Origin: a virus
DNA: 27,579 nt
IMG/VR virus record: IMGVR_UViG_3300032087_004993
Coordinates: 1 to 27,579 of that record
Strand: one strand, 5' to 3'
Every line of letters begins with the position of its first letter. The first letter of the stretch is position 1. Positions 14,855 through 23,063 of the stretch are shown here, piece by piece. The notes under the pieces are model-generated. The model was not told the origin of the DNA. It made no database searches and saw only the letters and a program-made list of their open reading frames with translations. The position numbers were made by a program, and so were the translations under genes.

Positions 14855-14913
14855 TTTTTTCTGCGCCGAGCAATTTTTTTTCAGAGCGCACTTTTTTTTC
14901 GGTTTGGGTTTTT
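14855..14913. other. Phased T-tracts in non-coding region
   Basis: The gap 14710-15124 has no convincing gene. Within it, runs of T on the plus strand lie at 14855-14860, 14874-14881, 14892-14899 and 14909-14913, with centres 15-20 bases apart, roughly two helical turns. GCGC words separate two of them. Such spacing can bend DNA; whether it serves the promoter at 14734 is unknown. Confidence 0.3.
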
Positions 14914-14998
14914 GGTCTGGGAAATCTGCTCGGATAATTTTCAAGGCTTGCGCTGATTCGATTTTGAAAAATTGCGCCAATGAAGAAAAATTTAGCGC

Positions 14999-15013
14999 AA
15001 AAAAATAAAAAAA
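14999..15013 (-). terminator. T-rich terminator candidate after the AAA+/CobT-like unit
   Basis: On the minus strand this is TTTTTTTATTTTTTT, about 110 bases beyond the stop of the CobT-like gene. Oligo-T tracts of this kind end transcription in archaea without needing a hairpin. Confidence 0.4.
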
Positions 15014-15103
15014 TGAACCGTTATGCCTTTCAGTGGGCCGATTTGACACGGTTCAACATCAAATCGTTATGCCCTTTTTTTAGTTTATTTTCACCTCCAA
15101 CTT

Positions 15104-15122
15104 GCTCGCAGTCTATCGTTTT
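15104..15122 (+). repeat. Outlying copy of the CAGT-N4-CG repeat
   Basis: GCTCGCAGTCTATCGTTTT lies just beyond the stop of the CobT-like gene and is an almost perfect match to the repeats clustered at 18.4-19.65 kb. A degenerate copy may sit at 15025-15044. It brackets the AAA+/CobT-like pair with the main array. Confidence 0.6.
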
Positions 15123-15124
15123 GC

Positions 15125-16141
15125 TCAAATGTATGGCTCAAGAACATCAAGAAGCGCATCCACTGCCTTTTCAATCTCGCCGATGAAGCCGTTAGACTCT
15201 GGGACATAGCGCAGTATAGCGAAATTGGTGATTGACGGTATGAGTTGCTCAAGGTATTTTGCGCTTGTGTCGTTCATCTTCAATGAACCGCCTTGACCTC
15301 TTTCCTCTGCTTTTCTGCTGTTCCTGCTTGCGTGGTTATTGACTGCGAAAACCGCAGTTCTAAAACACCATGAAGAGGTTAGGTTCATCAGCGCACTGGT
15401 CGCCATTTTCTCGCCTGCCTTCTTGATTTTGCAGACAAATGTATTGGTGCTTGCGCCGTTTCCGTAAGTCCCACTTGAATGAGTATATCCAAACAGTTCA
15501 ACCGAGTGGCCTAATTTTTCAAGGCACTCAACCGCAATACTGGCAACGACTCCCCTAATGCTCAAAACCTCTGCGTTAATGTGGCTCAGTGCATTCATTT
15601 GAACGCCGATACCAATAACTTTGGTAGGCTCGTTTTGAATGATTTGTTCTCTCATAAATTTGCGCTTTCCTGCAAAGATTCTATCAAGGTTCAAATCGCC
15701 TTTGATGTCACTCCATCGCTCGGATTCAACCAAAATATTGCGTATTGCATTAGGCAGTGCATTAACAACAGCCTGCTTGATTTTTTCTGGTGCTTTTGAT
15801 GGGTGAACAATCAACTGGTCGTATAGGTCTTGATATGTTCCGCAGGTCTTTCTCAATTCCTTTGGGACACCTAACCATTCAGCGTGGCGTATCTTCTTTT
15901 CACCGTTCTGAGGGTTCTTCTTAATCACCTCATTGCGCAAAAATTTGTTCAAGTGAAGTGGGCTTTCAAAGAAGTTGAACTTAGACCACCCTTCAACCTC
16001 AAGGAATTGAACGCCGTTCATCGGTTTTGGGTTGCGATTTTCCTCAAGCATTACTTTGTTAGGGAAGACCTCAACTTTCTTGCCCTTCTCCATAGTTTCT
16101 GTGTCTGCGTTCCAGACATATTCATAGATTGGATTGAACAT
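15125..16141 (-). CDS. CobT/vWA-like (DUF7192-like) partner of the MoxR-type ATPase
   Basis: In this 338-residue protein, residues about 140-220 read ERWSDIKGDLNLDRIFAGKR, then KVIGIGVQMNALSHINAEVL, then RGVVASIAVECLEKLGHSVELFGYTHSS. This matches the phage DUF7192/CobT-like pattern: a vWA-type core in which a first strand is followed by a small-residue loop, an RG-xxx helix and a second strand. The usual DxSxS metal motif is not seen. Such proteins pair with MoxR/CobS ATPases, as here. ATG 16141 has GAGGTGA just upstream; the TTG 14 codons earlier is not needed. Cobalamin synthesis is unlikely since no pathway genes occur. The role in infection is unknown. Confidence 0.6.
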   Translation of the reverse strand: MFNPIYEYVWNADTETMEKGKKVEVFPNKVMLEENRNPKPMNGVQFLEVEGWSKFNFFESPLHLNKFLRNEVIKKNPQNGEKKIRHAEWLGVPKELRKTCGTYQDLYDQLIVHPSKAPEKIKQAVVNALPNAIRNILVESERWSDIKGDLNLDRIFAGKRKFMREQIIQNEPTKVIGIGVQMNALSHINAEVLSIRGVVASIAVECLEKLGHSVELFGYTHSSGTYGNGASTNTFVCKIKKAGEKMATSALMNLTSSWCFRTAVFAVNNHASRNSRKAEERGQGGSLKMNDTSAKYLEQLIPSITNFAILRYVPESNGFIGEIEKAVDALLDVLEPYI

Positions 16142-16209
16142 TTTTTCACCTCGTTTTATTTCAGAATTTGCGCATATTTTCAAACTGTTTCATTAGCGCA
16201 GTGTCCCGA

Positions 16210-18312
16210 TTATGCGCCACCCCACGCACTTGAAAAGTCAAAGGTAGGGACTTCGGTAAATCCGGCCTTGAATGCGTTTTCCTCTCCCCATTGGGAAGCG
16301 ATATTATACAGCGCATATTCTTGAGATATACCGGCTTCAATGTCATTGCGTGCAACGATTATAGAACGGTATGAGATAATTGCTTCATCAAGTCCATGTG
16401 CCTCAAATGCGTTTCTCATGTCTCTGAACTTTTGCGCCAGTTCAGCACTTCCGGCGATTGAATCTTCAATTGCAGGGTCGTAATCAATGTGGATTTTCCG
16501 ACCTGTGAAACGGTCAAGAGTTGCGCCGTCTTGCTGTCTTGTGGCCGAGTATTTTCCGCTTCCACCGTTGCCCTTTGTGTTAGCAGTGCCAACAATAACG
16601 CAAGCCGGATGGCGCACAATTTTCTCGCCTTTTGGAGTATATACGAACCCATTCGCTAAGATTGCATTCAATGCGCTCAAAGTTGATTCATGAAGACGGT
16701 CAATCTCATCAAGACAAATTATTCCACCATCACGGAAAACGGGCAATAGTGCGCCGAGAATGAAGTCCCATTCGCCGGCAGGCCTTCCGCTTCCATCATC
16801 AAAGAATCTCGGACTTTCACGGCCTAACAACTCTTGAGATTGGATGTCTTTGTTACAACTGAGAATGAACACATTCTTCTCAACTGTGGCCTTCTTCAAG
16901 CCCATTTCCTTGAACCATCCACCGGCTTTCAATAGTCCGAATAAATCCACACAAATGCGAGTTTTTCCGGTTCCGGCATCACCCCATAGATACAGATTAT
17001 TCTCATTGCGTGTCTTCATGATATAGAACAGCAATTGAGTCATCTTGTGGTGTTGGACTCCTTCAATCTTGATTTTCTCGCCCTTCATAGGCTTGATTTC
17101 AAGAAGTGTCGGCTTGCTGATTTTGCTTAACTGGTCGTTGATTTGGTCGGCAAACTTCTCTTGAATTTGCGCCGTTTCCTCATTGACAATTCGACGGACT
17201 TCCGCTTCATCAACTCCACCCAATTGAGCAATTAATTCAACCAATTGAGACCCCTTATCTCCTTTGATTTGTGTCTTAATTTTCTCTGCGACCTTTGGCG
17301 CAGTCGGCTCATTTGGTTGGGTTGCCGGTTCCGGTTTTGGCTCTGGAACGGGGTCGGTTTTTGGCTCAACTTTTGGGGTTGGATTTGCTGAAATCTTGAC
17401 CCATGTAATATGGGCGCATTCTCTGCAATGTGCCTTATTTTGAGTATATCCGGCGTAAGGAAGCATTGCTTTCAATTCACCTTTGGTTATCTCGCATTTG
17501 CAGGAAATGCACTTAGCAGGATTTGACTTTGAATGACTGCGTATTTTGTAGCCTTCCGCTTTACATGCTTCTAATTCTGCGCTCAAGTGCATTTTTCCAA
17601 CTGCTAAGAATGGCACACTGAAAGCCAGTTTAGGCGCAAATATGGAAACTACAAGGGCAAGGAAAATCGGCGCAATTAATGCGCTTAACGATTGACTGCG
17701 GGCCTGTTTGGTAATGATTTCATCAGCCTTTAGACCTATGATTTCATCAGCGCATTGGTCGCAGTGTGCCTTTTTGGTGTGCATATTTTCGTATTTCATC
17801 ATGTGCTTAGTTTCTCCTTGATGGATTGAAACCCCACATGCAAAACAGTCAACTGCTCGGCTTTTTGCGTGTTTCCTCGTCGTAATTTCAACCTCTTCAA
17901 CGGTTGGATAATAGTAACAATCGGCACACTGCGCCGGATTTAGTTCTTCATCTATTGCATATCCATGTTCTTCAAGGCATCCACAATCGGCACACTGCAA
18001 GCCTGTTTTGATTTCAACCGTGTCATTTTCCTCGGTTGAATCGTTAGACTGCGTGCCATTTAGCACCCTTCTAAGAAGTGCGCCCTTGAGATTTTTGCGC
18101 TTGCTTGCTAATTCTAAACGGTGAACTGCTCGCTTAAACGCATGTCTGCTCATTGGTGGTTTGAACTCTGGGAGTTCTGCCATCGGCTCACTGGTCTCCA
18201 TTACTGGGGTCGGTCGTTCTTCATGCTGATTGATTGCGATTGCTACAACTGGCGCAAATAAGCCAACTGCGAGCAATACAATCATAATTTTGGTTACGAT
18301 GTTCTGCAACAT
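16210..18312 (-). CDS. Membrane-anchored MoxR/CobS-type AAA+ ATPase with three zinc ribbons
   Basis: The protein has 700 residues. In order: membrane helix 8-27; zinc ribbon 1 (C107, C110, C129, C132); zinc ribbon 2 (C156, C159, C184, C187); membrane helix or hairpin 209-238; zinc ribbon 3 (C268, C271, C296, C299); Pro/Glu/Lys linker 311-340; helical segment 341-400; AAA+ domain from about 410. The ATPase has Walker A GDAGTGKT (444-451), Walker B IICLDEID (531-538), sensor 1 N578 (GTANTK) and LDRF at 599-602, typical of MoxR/CobS. Family members are usually 300-400 residues and soluble, so the front half is unusual. GAGGT precedes ATG 18312. It is likely a remodelling ATPase acting with the CobT-like gene downstream, at the membrane. 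Confidence 0.8.
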   Translation of the reverse strand: MLQNIVTKIMIVLLAVGLFAPVVAIAINQHEERPTPVMETSEPMAELPEFKPPMSRHAFKRAVHRLELASKRKNLKGALLRRVLNGTQSNDSTEENDTVEIKTGLQCADCGCLEEHGYAIDEELNPAQCADCYYYPTVEEVEITTRKHAKSRAVDCFACGVSIHQGETKHMMKYENMHTKKAHCDQCADEIIGLKADEIITKQARSQSLSALIAPIFLALVVSIFAPKLAFSVPFLAVGKMHLSAELEACKAEGYKIRSHSKSNPAKCISCKCEITKGELKAMLPYAGYTQNKAHCRECAHITWVKISANPTPKVEPKTDPVPEPKPEPATQPNEPTAPKVAEKIKTQIKGDKGSQLVELIAQLGGVDEAEVRRIVNEETAQIQEKFADQINDQLSKISKPTLLEIKPMKGEKIKIEGVQHHKMTQLLFYIMKTRNENNLYLWGDAGTGKTRICVDLFGLLKAGGWFKEMGLKKATVEKNVFILSCNKDIQSQELLGRESPRFFDDGSGRPAGEWDFILGALLPVFRDGGIICLDEIDRLHESTLSALNAILANGFVYTPKGEKIVRHPACVIVGTANTKGNGGSGKYSATRQQDGATLDRFTGRKIHIDYDPAIEDSIAGSAELAQKFRDMRNAFEAHGLDEAIISYRSIIVARNDIEAGISQEYALYNIASQWGEENAFKAGFTEVPTFDFSSAWGGA

Positions 18313-18406
18313 TACTATACCTCGCTTTACTCCTTATTCCTTCAGGTTATAACCGATTTCGGTTGAAAGTGGCGCAAAAATTGGATGCAGGGGTGGATAA
18401 ACTACA

Positions 18407-18412
18407 TATAAA
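18407..18412 (-). promoter_or_regulatory. TATA box upstream of the MoxR-type ATPase gene
   Basis: Minus strand GTTTATATG lies about 97 bases before the ATG at 18312, predicting a leader of about 70 bases that contains the ribosome site. A perfect palindrome AACCGATTTCGGTT (18351-18364) lies in that leader. A repeat copy (18416-18434) abuts the box on its upstream side. Confidence 0.4.
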
Positions 18413-18415
18413 CTT

Positions 18416-19646
18416 CCTTGCAGTCCCTCGATTTACTTTTTACACCACTTTTTTGAGTAAAACCGTTGTATAGAGAGCCATAAGCCTCGCAGTATCACGG
18501 TTTCAGCGAAATGGCGCATCTTCAGCAGGCTCTCAGTCTATCGTTTTCAAGATGCAGTGCAACGGTTTTTTTCCAGAATCTTGACAGCCTCGCAGTGTCA
18601 CGGTTTTGAAATTGCGCCGGAAAAAACAGCCTCGCAGTCTATCGTTTAGGAGTCGGCTCAATTCGGCGCATTTCGGGCTATTCGATGGACTGCAAGCCTG
18701 TTGAGATTCTCTGAGCAGAGCAGGCTCTCAGTGCCACGATTAGAAAATGAAAACGCAACACTGCAAGCCTGTTAGGACTAAGAGCAATTTTCCATTTTTC
18801 CGGTTTCCGTCACCGATTGCGCCGATTTTGGCAATTTCGCCGGATTTCACTAAATGGGACACTGCAAGCCAATGATGTCCGAGAAAAACAGGCCGATAGG
18901 GGCCGTCGGTCTCGCAGTCCATCGAATGCAGAGCAGTATAACGGTTTGAGATTTTGTCGGCTTCTCAGTCTATCGTTTAGAGTTTGAATTACCGGATTTC
19001 GACTTTGGATTTCGGTCTCTCTGAAAAACGCAGTGCAACGGTTTTGAAAATCACGGCGCAAAATGATGATGCAAGAAGGCGAGATATGAAGACTGCGAGG
19101 CTGAAATTTTGAGCAATTTTTTTGATTTTTTCAACTGTCAATTTTTCAGTGCGTCGTTTTTCAATAGTGGATATTACTCAATTTTGCTCATTTTGCTCAT
19201 TTCCGTAAAATTACCATAACAGCGCAAAAATTACCGGAATCGAGAAAAAAGGGTGCTGATTTATGAAAATATACGGTAATTATGGAAGTCGGGAGGGTCG
19301 CAGTCTATCGGTTTTCAATCAATGAAGTCAATTTGAAAATCAACCACTGAATTATCAAAAACGCATCACTGGAAGCCTATTGTTTGACGGTAGGCTCTCA
19401 GTCCATCGGTTTCAAACGGCGCAATTTTGCCAACAATCGAACAAATCAGCAGAGATATGACTCAAAACAGGCTCGCCGTCATTCGATTTTACAACGGCCT
19501 ATTTTCAACCGACGACCTCCATTTGCGCAAAATGGCTTGCAGTGCATCGAATAGATAGTATCAATAATGTTCAGAAAAGACCGATTTTGTCAAAATTAAT
19601 AAAATTGCGCTGAAAAGTAATAACAGGCTCGCAGTCATGCGTTTTT
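18416..19646. repeat. Dispersed repeat array, about 22 copies, candidate origin or packaging site
   Basis: The gene-free stretch 18313-19735 is filled with degenerate copies of a motif near GGCTYGCAGTSYATCGDTTT; the core CAGT-N4-CG-N-TT is best kept. Plus-strand copies start near 18416, 18484, 18528, 18551, 18587, 18629, 18721, 18908, 18928, 18957, 19028, 19142, 19295, 19391, 19468, 19534 and 19624. Minus-strand copies lie near 18680, 18751, 18851, 19085 and 19359. Spacing is irregular (20-153 bases), so it is not a CRISPR or tandem satellite. Known parallels are iteron origins, partition sites and terminase recognition arrays. The large terminase gene ends beside it, with minus-strand T-runs at 19697-19702 and 19738-19744. 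Confidence 0.75.
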
Positions 19647-19735
19647 TTGCGCCAAAACCTATGCGCACTGACGGCGCACGCAACGCCAACCACCTCAAAA
19701 AATTACCCATATTTTTTCCAAATTGCGTTTATAAA

Positions 19736-21229
19736 CTAAAAAAACGGCACAAAACGCCTATTTCTTGTTATTTTTTTAGATTTTTTTCCCGTAGTCCACT
19801 GTGATGCGTCTAAAGTGCCTCCAACGACTGCTAAACCGCCGTTTGTGGCCGTTTTTATTTGGTCTATGGCGTGCGCAAGTGCCATTACAGTGTCGTTATG
19901 CTTACCTTTGTCAACTATATCGCCGTTTTTCCATACATGTGACTCTAATTCGTCAAGTAATATGCTCATAACACGCCTTGTTTCATCGTTTCCATAAGGT
20001 ATAATGACTTTTTCTTGCTCAAACCACACACGAAGCCGATTTAACAGTCCTTGCTTGAGAGTTTTGTTAGATACTTTGCTCATTTTCATATTTAGCGTTA
20101 AACCATGTTGATTTATCAGTGATTGATACAAAGACTGAAACCCTGCGCTTTCAAAAGCAAAAATAGGATGCTTATATGAATCATCTAACTCTGCAATTAT
20201 TTCAATTTGTTTTGCAGGCGGGAAATCGTTGCGCCTCCACATATTTACTATGTGAACATTGCCGTCTTTGTCTTGTCTTAGCACCATTGCTACCGTATAG
20301 TCCTTTCCTATGCCGTGAGAAGGGTCGAACCCAACAACATAATCGCCTTCATGCAATTTATTTTTTTGCAGTATAGAATCCATACTAAGATTTTTTCTGG
20401 TAATGCTTTGTGGGAAAACTGCGCTATCGTCGTCAACTACCTTACAAAGATATTCTTGCGCAAAAGCCAACTCTCCAATTGCTTCTTTTTGCTCAAGTAA
20501 AAACTCAAGAGGTCTTTCAGAAGGCCATAAACAAACAGGTTTTTCATTGTCTGGGTCATTGCGCCACTCATCATAATTTACAATTGCGCCTTTTTGCCAT
20601 GTTTCCCATGCGTCGTTGTTTAACATTTCAGTATGGTAAAGGTCATTCATAGACATTGGTGTTCCGACACAGAATAAACAAGTTTTAGGTGACAGCATAG
20701 GTGTTAGTTTTTTTCTAAACCACTGTTGGTATGTGTCATAAGACATATCATTTTGGTCGTCAATAATATCATCAAGAGCAATTGCTGCCGGATGCTCACC
20801 ACGAATACCAGAACCAACTGATGTAGCCTTAATCCATGCGCCGTTTGTTAAGCGCAATTCAAATCTATTACCTTTTGTTGTATCTATTTTTTTAGATAAT
20901 TCGGGATGCCTTTTTAAGTCTTGGCGTATTTCTTCAAGACGATTCATAGCAAGGTCTTTATTTGCAGAAAATAACCAAATAGTAAAAGGTTTGCCACGCC
21001 ACTTTTCAAAAAGTAACATGTGTAGTATTTTTACACGAAGAGTTGTTGACTTACTATGGTCTCTGGGCGCAATAATACAAACACGATGAACTTGCTTACC
21101 TTCGGTATTTCCATATAATTCTAACCATTCACCTATATGGTCGCCCCATTTGTAGCCAAGCCATTCATAAAAATGGCGTATATCATAGCGACTACGCTCA
21201 AGATGAAAGGTTGTCATTAAGCGAACCAT
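19736..21229 (-). CDS. Terminase large subunit
   Basis: This 497-residue packaging motor pumps viral DNA into the prohead and cuts it. The ATPase half shows a Walker-A-like APRDHSKST (54-62), Walker B AIALDD (149-154) and the coupling motif CVGTP (187-191). The nuclease half has an RNase-H-like acidic triad: D302 in VVGFDPSHG, E360 in FAFESAG and D446 in KGKHNDTVMA. Length is normal for the family, so it looks intact. ATG 21229 has AAGGAGG upstream; a second in-frame ATG lies at 21217. It is transcribed away from the portal, which is less common than the terL-portal same-strand order. It ends beside the repeat array. Confidence 0.92.
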   Translation of the reverse strand: MVRLMTTFHLERSRYDIRHFYEWLGYKWGDHIGEWLELYGNTEGKQVHRVCIIAPRDHSKSTTLRVKILHMLLFEKWRGKPFTIWLFSANKDLAMNRLEEIRQDLKRHPELSKKIDTTKGNRFELRLTNGAWIKATSVGSGIRGEHPAAIALDDIIDDQNDMSYDTYQQWFRKKLTPMLSPKTCLFCVGTPMSMNDLYHTEMLNNDAWETWQKGAIVNYDEWRNDPDNEKPVCLWPSERPLEFLLEQKEAIGELAFAQEYLCKVVDDDSAVFPQSITRKNLSMDSILQKNKLHEGDYVVGFDPSHGIGKDYTVAMVLRQDKDGNVHIVNMWRRNDFPPAKQIEIIAELDDSYKHPIFAFESAGFQSLYQSLINQHGLTLNMKMSKVSNKTLKQGLLNRLRVWFEQEKVIIPYGNDETRRVMSILLDELESHVWKNGDIVDKGKHNDTVMALAHAIDQIKTATNGGLAVVGGTLDASQWTTGKKSKKITRNRRFVPFF

Positions 21230-21428
21230 TTAGATTTATCCCTCCTTTATTAAAAAACGGGATTCCGCAGTATTCTGCTAACTTATACACTAAGTTTTCA
21301 ATTTCATCTCTTGTTAGCATAACGCCGAGTATTAAGTCTTCATCTGAAAGAAACATATTTACTGCTACGCAATCTTCGCCCATATCTGCAAATCGCAACT
21401 CTTTGTCGTTACTCATCCATATAGGCAT
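21198..21428 (-). CDS. Hypothetical protein between phosphoesterase and terminase (76 aa)
   Basis: The small acidic protein starts MPIWMSNDKELRFADMGEDC and contains a hydrophobic strand and a helix (LSDEDLILGVMLTRDEIENL). I start it at 21428, where GGGAGAG sits at ribosome-site distance; ATGs at 21443 and 21416 are alternatives. It overlaps both neighbours, so the three genes form one operon. It could be a terminase accessory factor by position only. Confidence 0.45.
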   Translation of the reverse strand: MPIWMSNDKELRFADMGEDCVAVNMFLSDEDLILGVMLTRDEIENLVYKLAEYCGIPFFNKGGINLNGSLNDNLSS

Positions 21429-22635
21429 TAGGTTCTCTCCCATTAAGTGTATTTAATAATCTTAAACCATGTCTTAGGTCTGTAAATGCTTGAATATCTC
21501 TTGTCTTAGAGCAAAGAATTACTATTGGGCTTGTTGGTCTTTCTCTTGGGAAACCACACATTTCTCCAAACGAATCAACAATTTTATAAGCCCCCGGTCT
21601 TACAGACCATCTTTCAACTGCATGTCGTGTAAATGGCACAACAGAAGGTGTATGGTGGTGTCCTATTACCCCAATATCAAAATCACACTCTCCGTCATCC
21701 CACATTTTTTTGACAACACGGCTTGGGTCAAGATTTGAGTTACCTCTGCGCTTATGTCTAATTGATAAATGATATGCTACTTCGCCGTGAACTAATTTAA
21801 TATTTAATTCATAAGGATGATATAAGATTCCATTACTGGAAGCAAGTTTCTTTAGTGGGTCATAATCTGTCATACCGGCAGTCCAAAGGTCATGATTGCC
21901 CGCAACAATAGCCATTAGTGAATCTTTACTCATATTAATATAGTGTTCGCAAAGTTGCCACTGAATAGAAGGGGGGATTGGTGCTTTCATAGCAGGTCGT
22001 GGTTTGTCAATAACAAAGTTATCAATATAGTCACCGGCATGAATAACATAACAATCGGGATTTTTAGCAATTAATTCTGTATCTTTGCGCAAACGCTCAT
22101 GGTCGCAGAAAGGATTGCCGATATGTTGGTCGCTTTGAAATGCTATACCAATATATCTATCACTATCATTTACATGAATTGTAGCCCATCGAGCATCTTC
22201 TGTTGCCAAAATAGCCTTTTTAGATTGTTTTTCAACTGCATCCCAAAGACTTTCTAAACTACCGGACTCTTTTTTCAAGTGTTCAACAATAAAGTGTGGA
22301 GTTTCTTTTTTAGTTATAGCATTTCTTTCGTAGGCTCGTCTAATTCTATTTTCCCAACCAACACAAGAAATTTCTGGAAACCTTCTGTTCATAAGTCTTG
22401 CTAATTCTAATTTGCTACCTTCAAACTCTAAAGGAATATGCGCATTATAGTCAATAACTTCTATATCTGTAAATATTTCTGGTTCATCTTCTTTTAGTAT
22501 TCGTAGTCTCCAACGATGTGCTTCTGGGTTCATATCTGTAATAATGCCGGCCATATGCCTTGCGAATGCAGCAACATTACCATCATAGTTATCCATTTGC
22601 TCAATTACTACCTGCCTATACTCGTCAGACTTCAT
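21409..22635 (-). CDS. Calcineurin-like metallophosphoesterase with N-terminal HTH region
   Basis: In this 408-residue protein, the catalytic half shows the five family motifs: DQHIG (D169, H171), GDYIDN (D202), GNHD (N247-D249), SIRH (H293) and GHHH (326-328), consistent with two bound metals. The first 150 residues are helical and include AAFARHMAG and LARLMNRRFPE, helix-turn-helix-like stretches that may bind DNA. The family includes Mre11/SbcD nucleases and phosphodiesterases; the sequence does not decide which. Position upstream of terL suggests a role in DNA processing or packaging. ATG 22635 has a weak AGGT and a TATA-like box 28 bases upstream. Confidence 0.75.
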   Translation of the reverse strand: MKSDEYRQVVIEQMDNYDGNVAAFARHMAGIITDMNPEAHRWRLRILKEDEPEIFTDIEVIDYNAHIPLEFEGSKLELARLMNRRFPEISCVGWENRIRRAYERNAITKKETPHFIVEHLKKESGSLESLWDAVEKQSKKAILATEDARWATIHVNDSDRYIGIAFQSDQHIGNPFCDHERLRKDTELIAKNPDCYVIHAGDYIDNFVIDKPRPAMKAPIPPSIQWQLCEHYINMSKDSLMAIVAGNHDLWTAGMTDYDPLKKLASSNGILYHPYELNIKLVHGEVAYHLSIRHKRRGNSNLDPSRVVKKMWDDGECDFDIGVIGHHHTPSVVPFTRHAVERWSVRPGAYKIVDSFGEMCGFPRERPTSPIVILCSKTRDIQAFTDLRHGLRLLNTLNGREPNAYMDE

Positions 22636-22659
22636 TGATATTACCTAAGAGCATTTACC

Positions 22660-22667
22660 TTTTAATA
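22660..22667 (-). promoter_or_regulatory. TATA-like box for phosphoesterase/terminase operon
   Basis: Minus strand TATTAAAA is centred 28.5 bases before ATG 22635. Palindrome B1 of the control module starts about 14 bases further upstream, the same layout as at 6086-6125. Confidence 0.45.
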
Positions 22668-22680
22668 GTTCCCTCAAATT

Positions 22681-22906
22681 AATTCTTTTTAGGTCTCTGA
22701 AAGAATTAAAAAAGAAATAATCAACTTACTAAAAGCCTGTTTTATTTATTTTTTTATTTCTTCTTAGGTATTTAGAAAAAAAGCCCGCTATTTATTCTTA
22801 GTTAAATAATTTTAATACTATTAGAATAATTAAAAGAATAAACGATAAAAGCATGACTGCTTTCCATTTATTTTTTCTCAATTCTTTTTTTCTCGTAAAA
22901 AGAATA
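22681..22906. promoter_or_regulatory. Control module B with two 27-base palindromes
   Basis: This is the second copy of the control module. Palindrome B1 (22681-22707) is AATTCTTT, 11 bases, AAAGAATT; B2 (22880-22906) is AATTCTTT, 11 bases, AAAGAATA. Centre-to-centre distance is 199 bases against 191 in module A. The minus-strand tract AGAAGAAATAAAAAAATAA is shared exactly, and the AATTATTC half-site lies at the matching place. A near-match to the CAGT repeat lies reversed at about 22849-22866. B1 is next to the leftward packaging promoter; B2 lies inside a small possible gene and about 160 bases from the portal start. Confidence 0.65.
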
Positions 22907-22977
22907 AATAATACACAAGTCCACCAAAGAAGTTCAAGTATTACTAATGTGGCAGTTCCGATTATTAAATTATTCAT
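22798..22977 (-). CDS. Possible two-helix membrane protein (59 aa)
   Basis: The frame MNNLIIGTATLVILELLWWT continues to CVLFILF, then a basic turn RKKELRKNKWK, then a second hydrophobic helix (AVMLLSFILLIILIVLKLF). A hairpin of two helices with a basic loop is typical of holins or small virion membrane proteins. Against it, no ribosome site or TATA box precedes ATG 22977, and AT-rich control DNA can give hydrophobic translations by chance. The frame includes palindrome B2. Confidence 0.35.
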   Translation of the reverse strand: MNNLIIGTATLVILELLWWTCVLFILFTRKKELRKNKWKAVMLLSFILLIILIVLKLFN

Positions 22978-23033
22978 TCGCTATCAATGTTATGTGGCTT
23001 TTTCGTGTTTTATTATCGTTCTTTGGGAATACC

Positions 23034-23039
23034 TTTAAG
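23034..23039 (+). promoter_or_regulatory. TATA-like box for the rightward head operon
   Basis: TTTAAG (in CCTTTAAGAGATAA) is centred 27.5 bases before the portal ATG at 23064. No ribosome site is present, so a leaderless transcript is likely, as for other first genes here. Confidence 0.45.
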
Positions 23040-23063
23040 AGATAACCCTTCATAAGACGCAAC

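Noticed and set aside
14804-15049. An 81-codon minus-strand open frame in the gap upstream of 14709
   Set aside because: GTG start without ribosome site, low-complexity Lys/Ser translation derived from T-tracts, and it ends before the promoter of the real operon.
16161-16355. A 64-codon minus-strand frame at the end of the MoxR-type gene
   Set aside because: It lies mostly inside the 3' end of the ATPase gene in another frame, without a ribosome site.
15125-18312. Cobalt chelatase (CobS/CobT) for cobalamin synthesis
   Set aside because: Similarity is to the general MoxR/vWA partnership; no CobN or other pathway gene is present and the ATPase has membrane and zinc domains.
18740-19061. Open frames within the repeat array
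   Set aside because: They are built from repeat copies on both strands and lack ribosome sites; the region reads as non-coding.
18416-19646. CRISPR array
   Set aside because: Repeats are degenerate, occur in both orientations and have spacing from 20 to 153 bases, unlike CRISPR repeats and spacers.
22853-23038. A 61-codon plus-strand frame upstream of the portal
   Set aside because: It overlaps the palindromic module and the portal promoter region and has no start signals.
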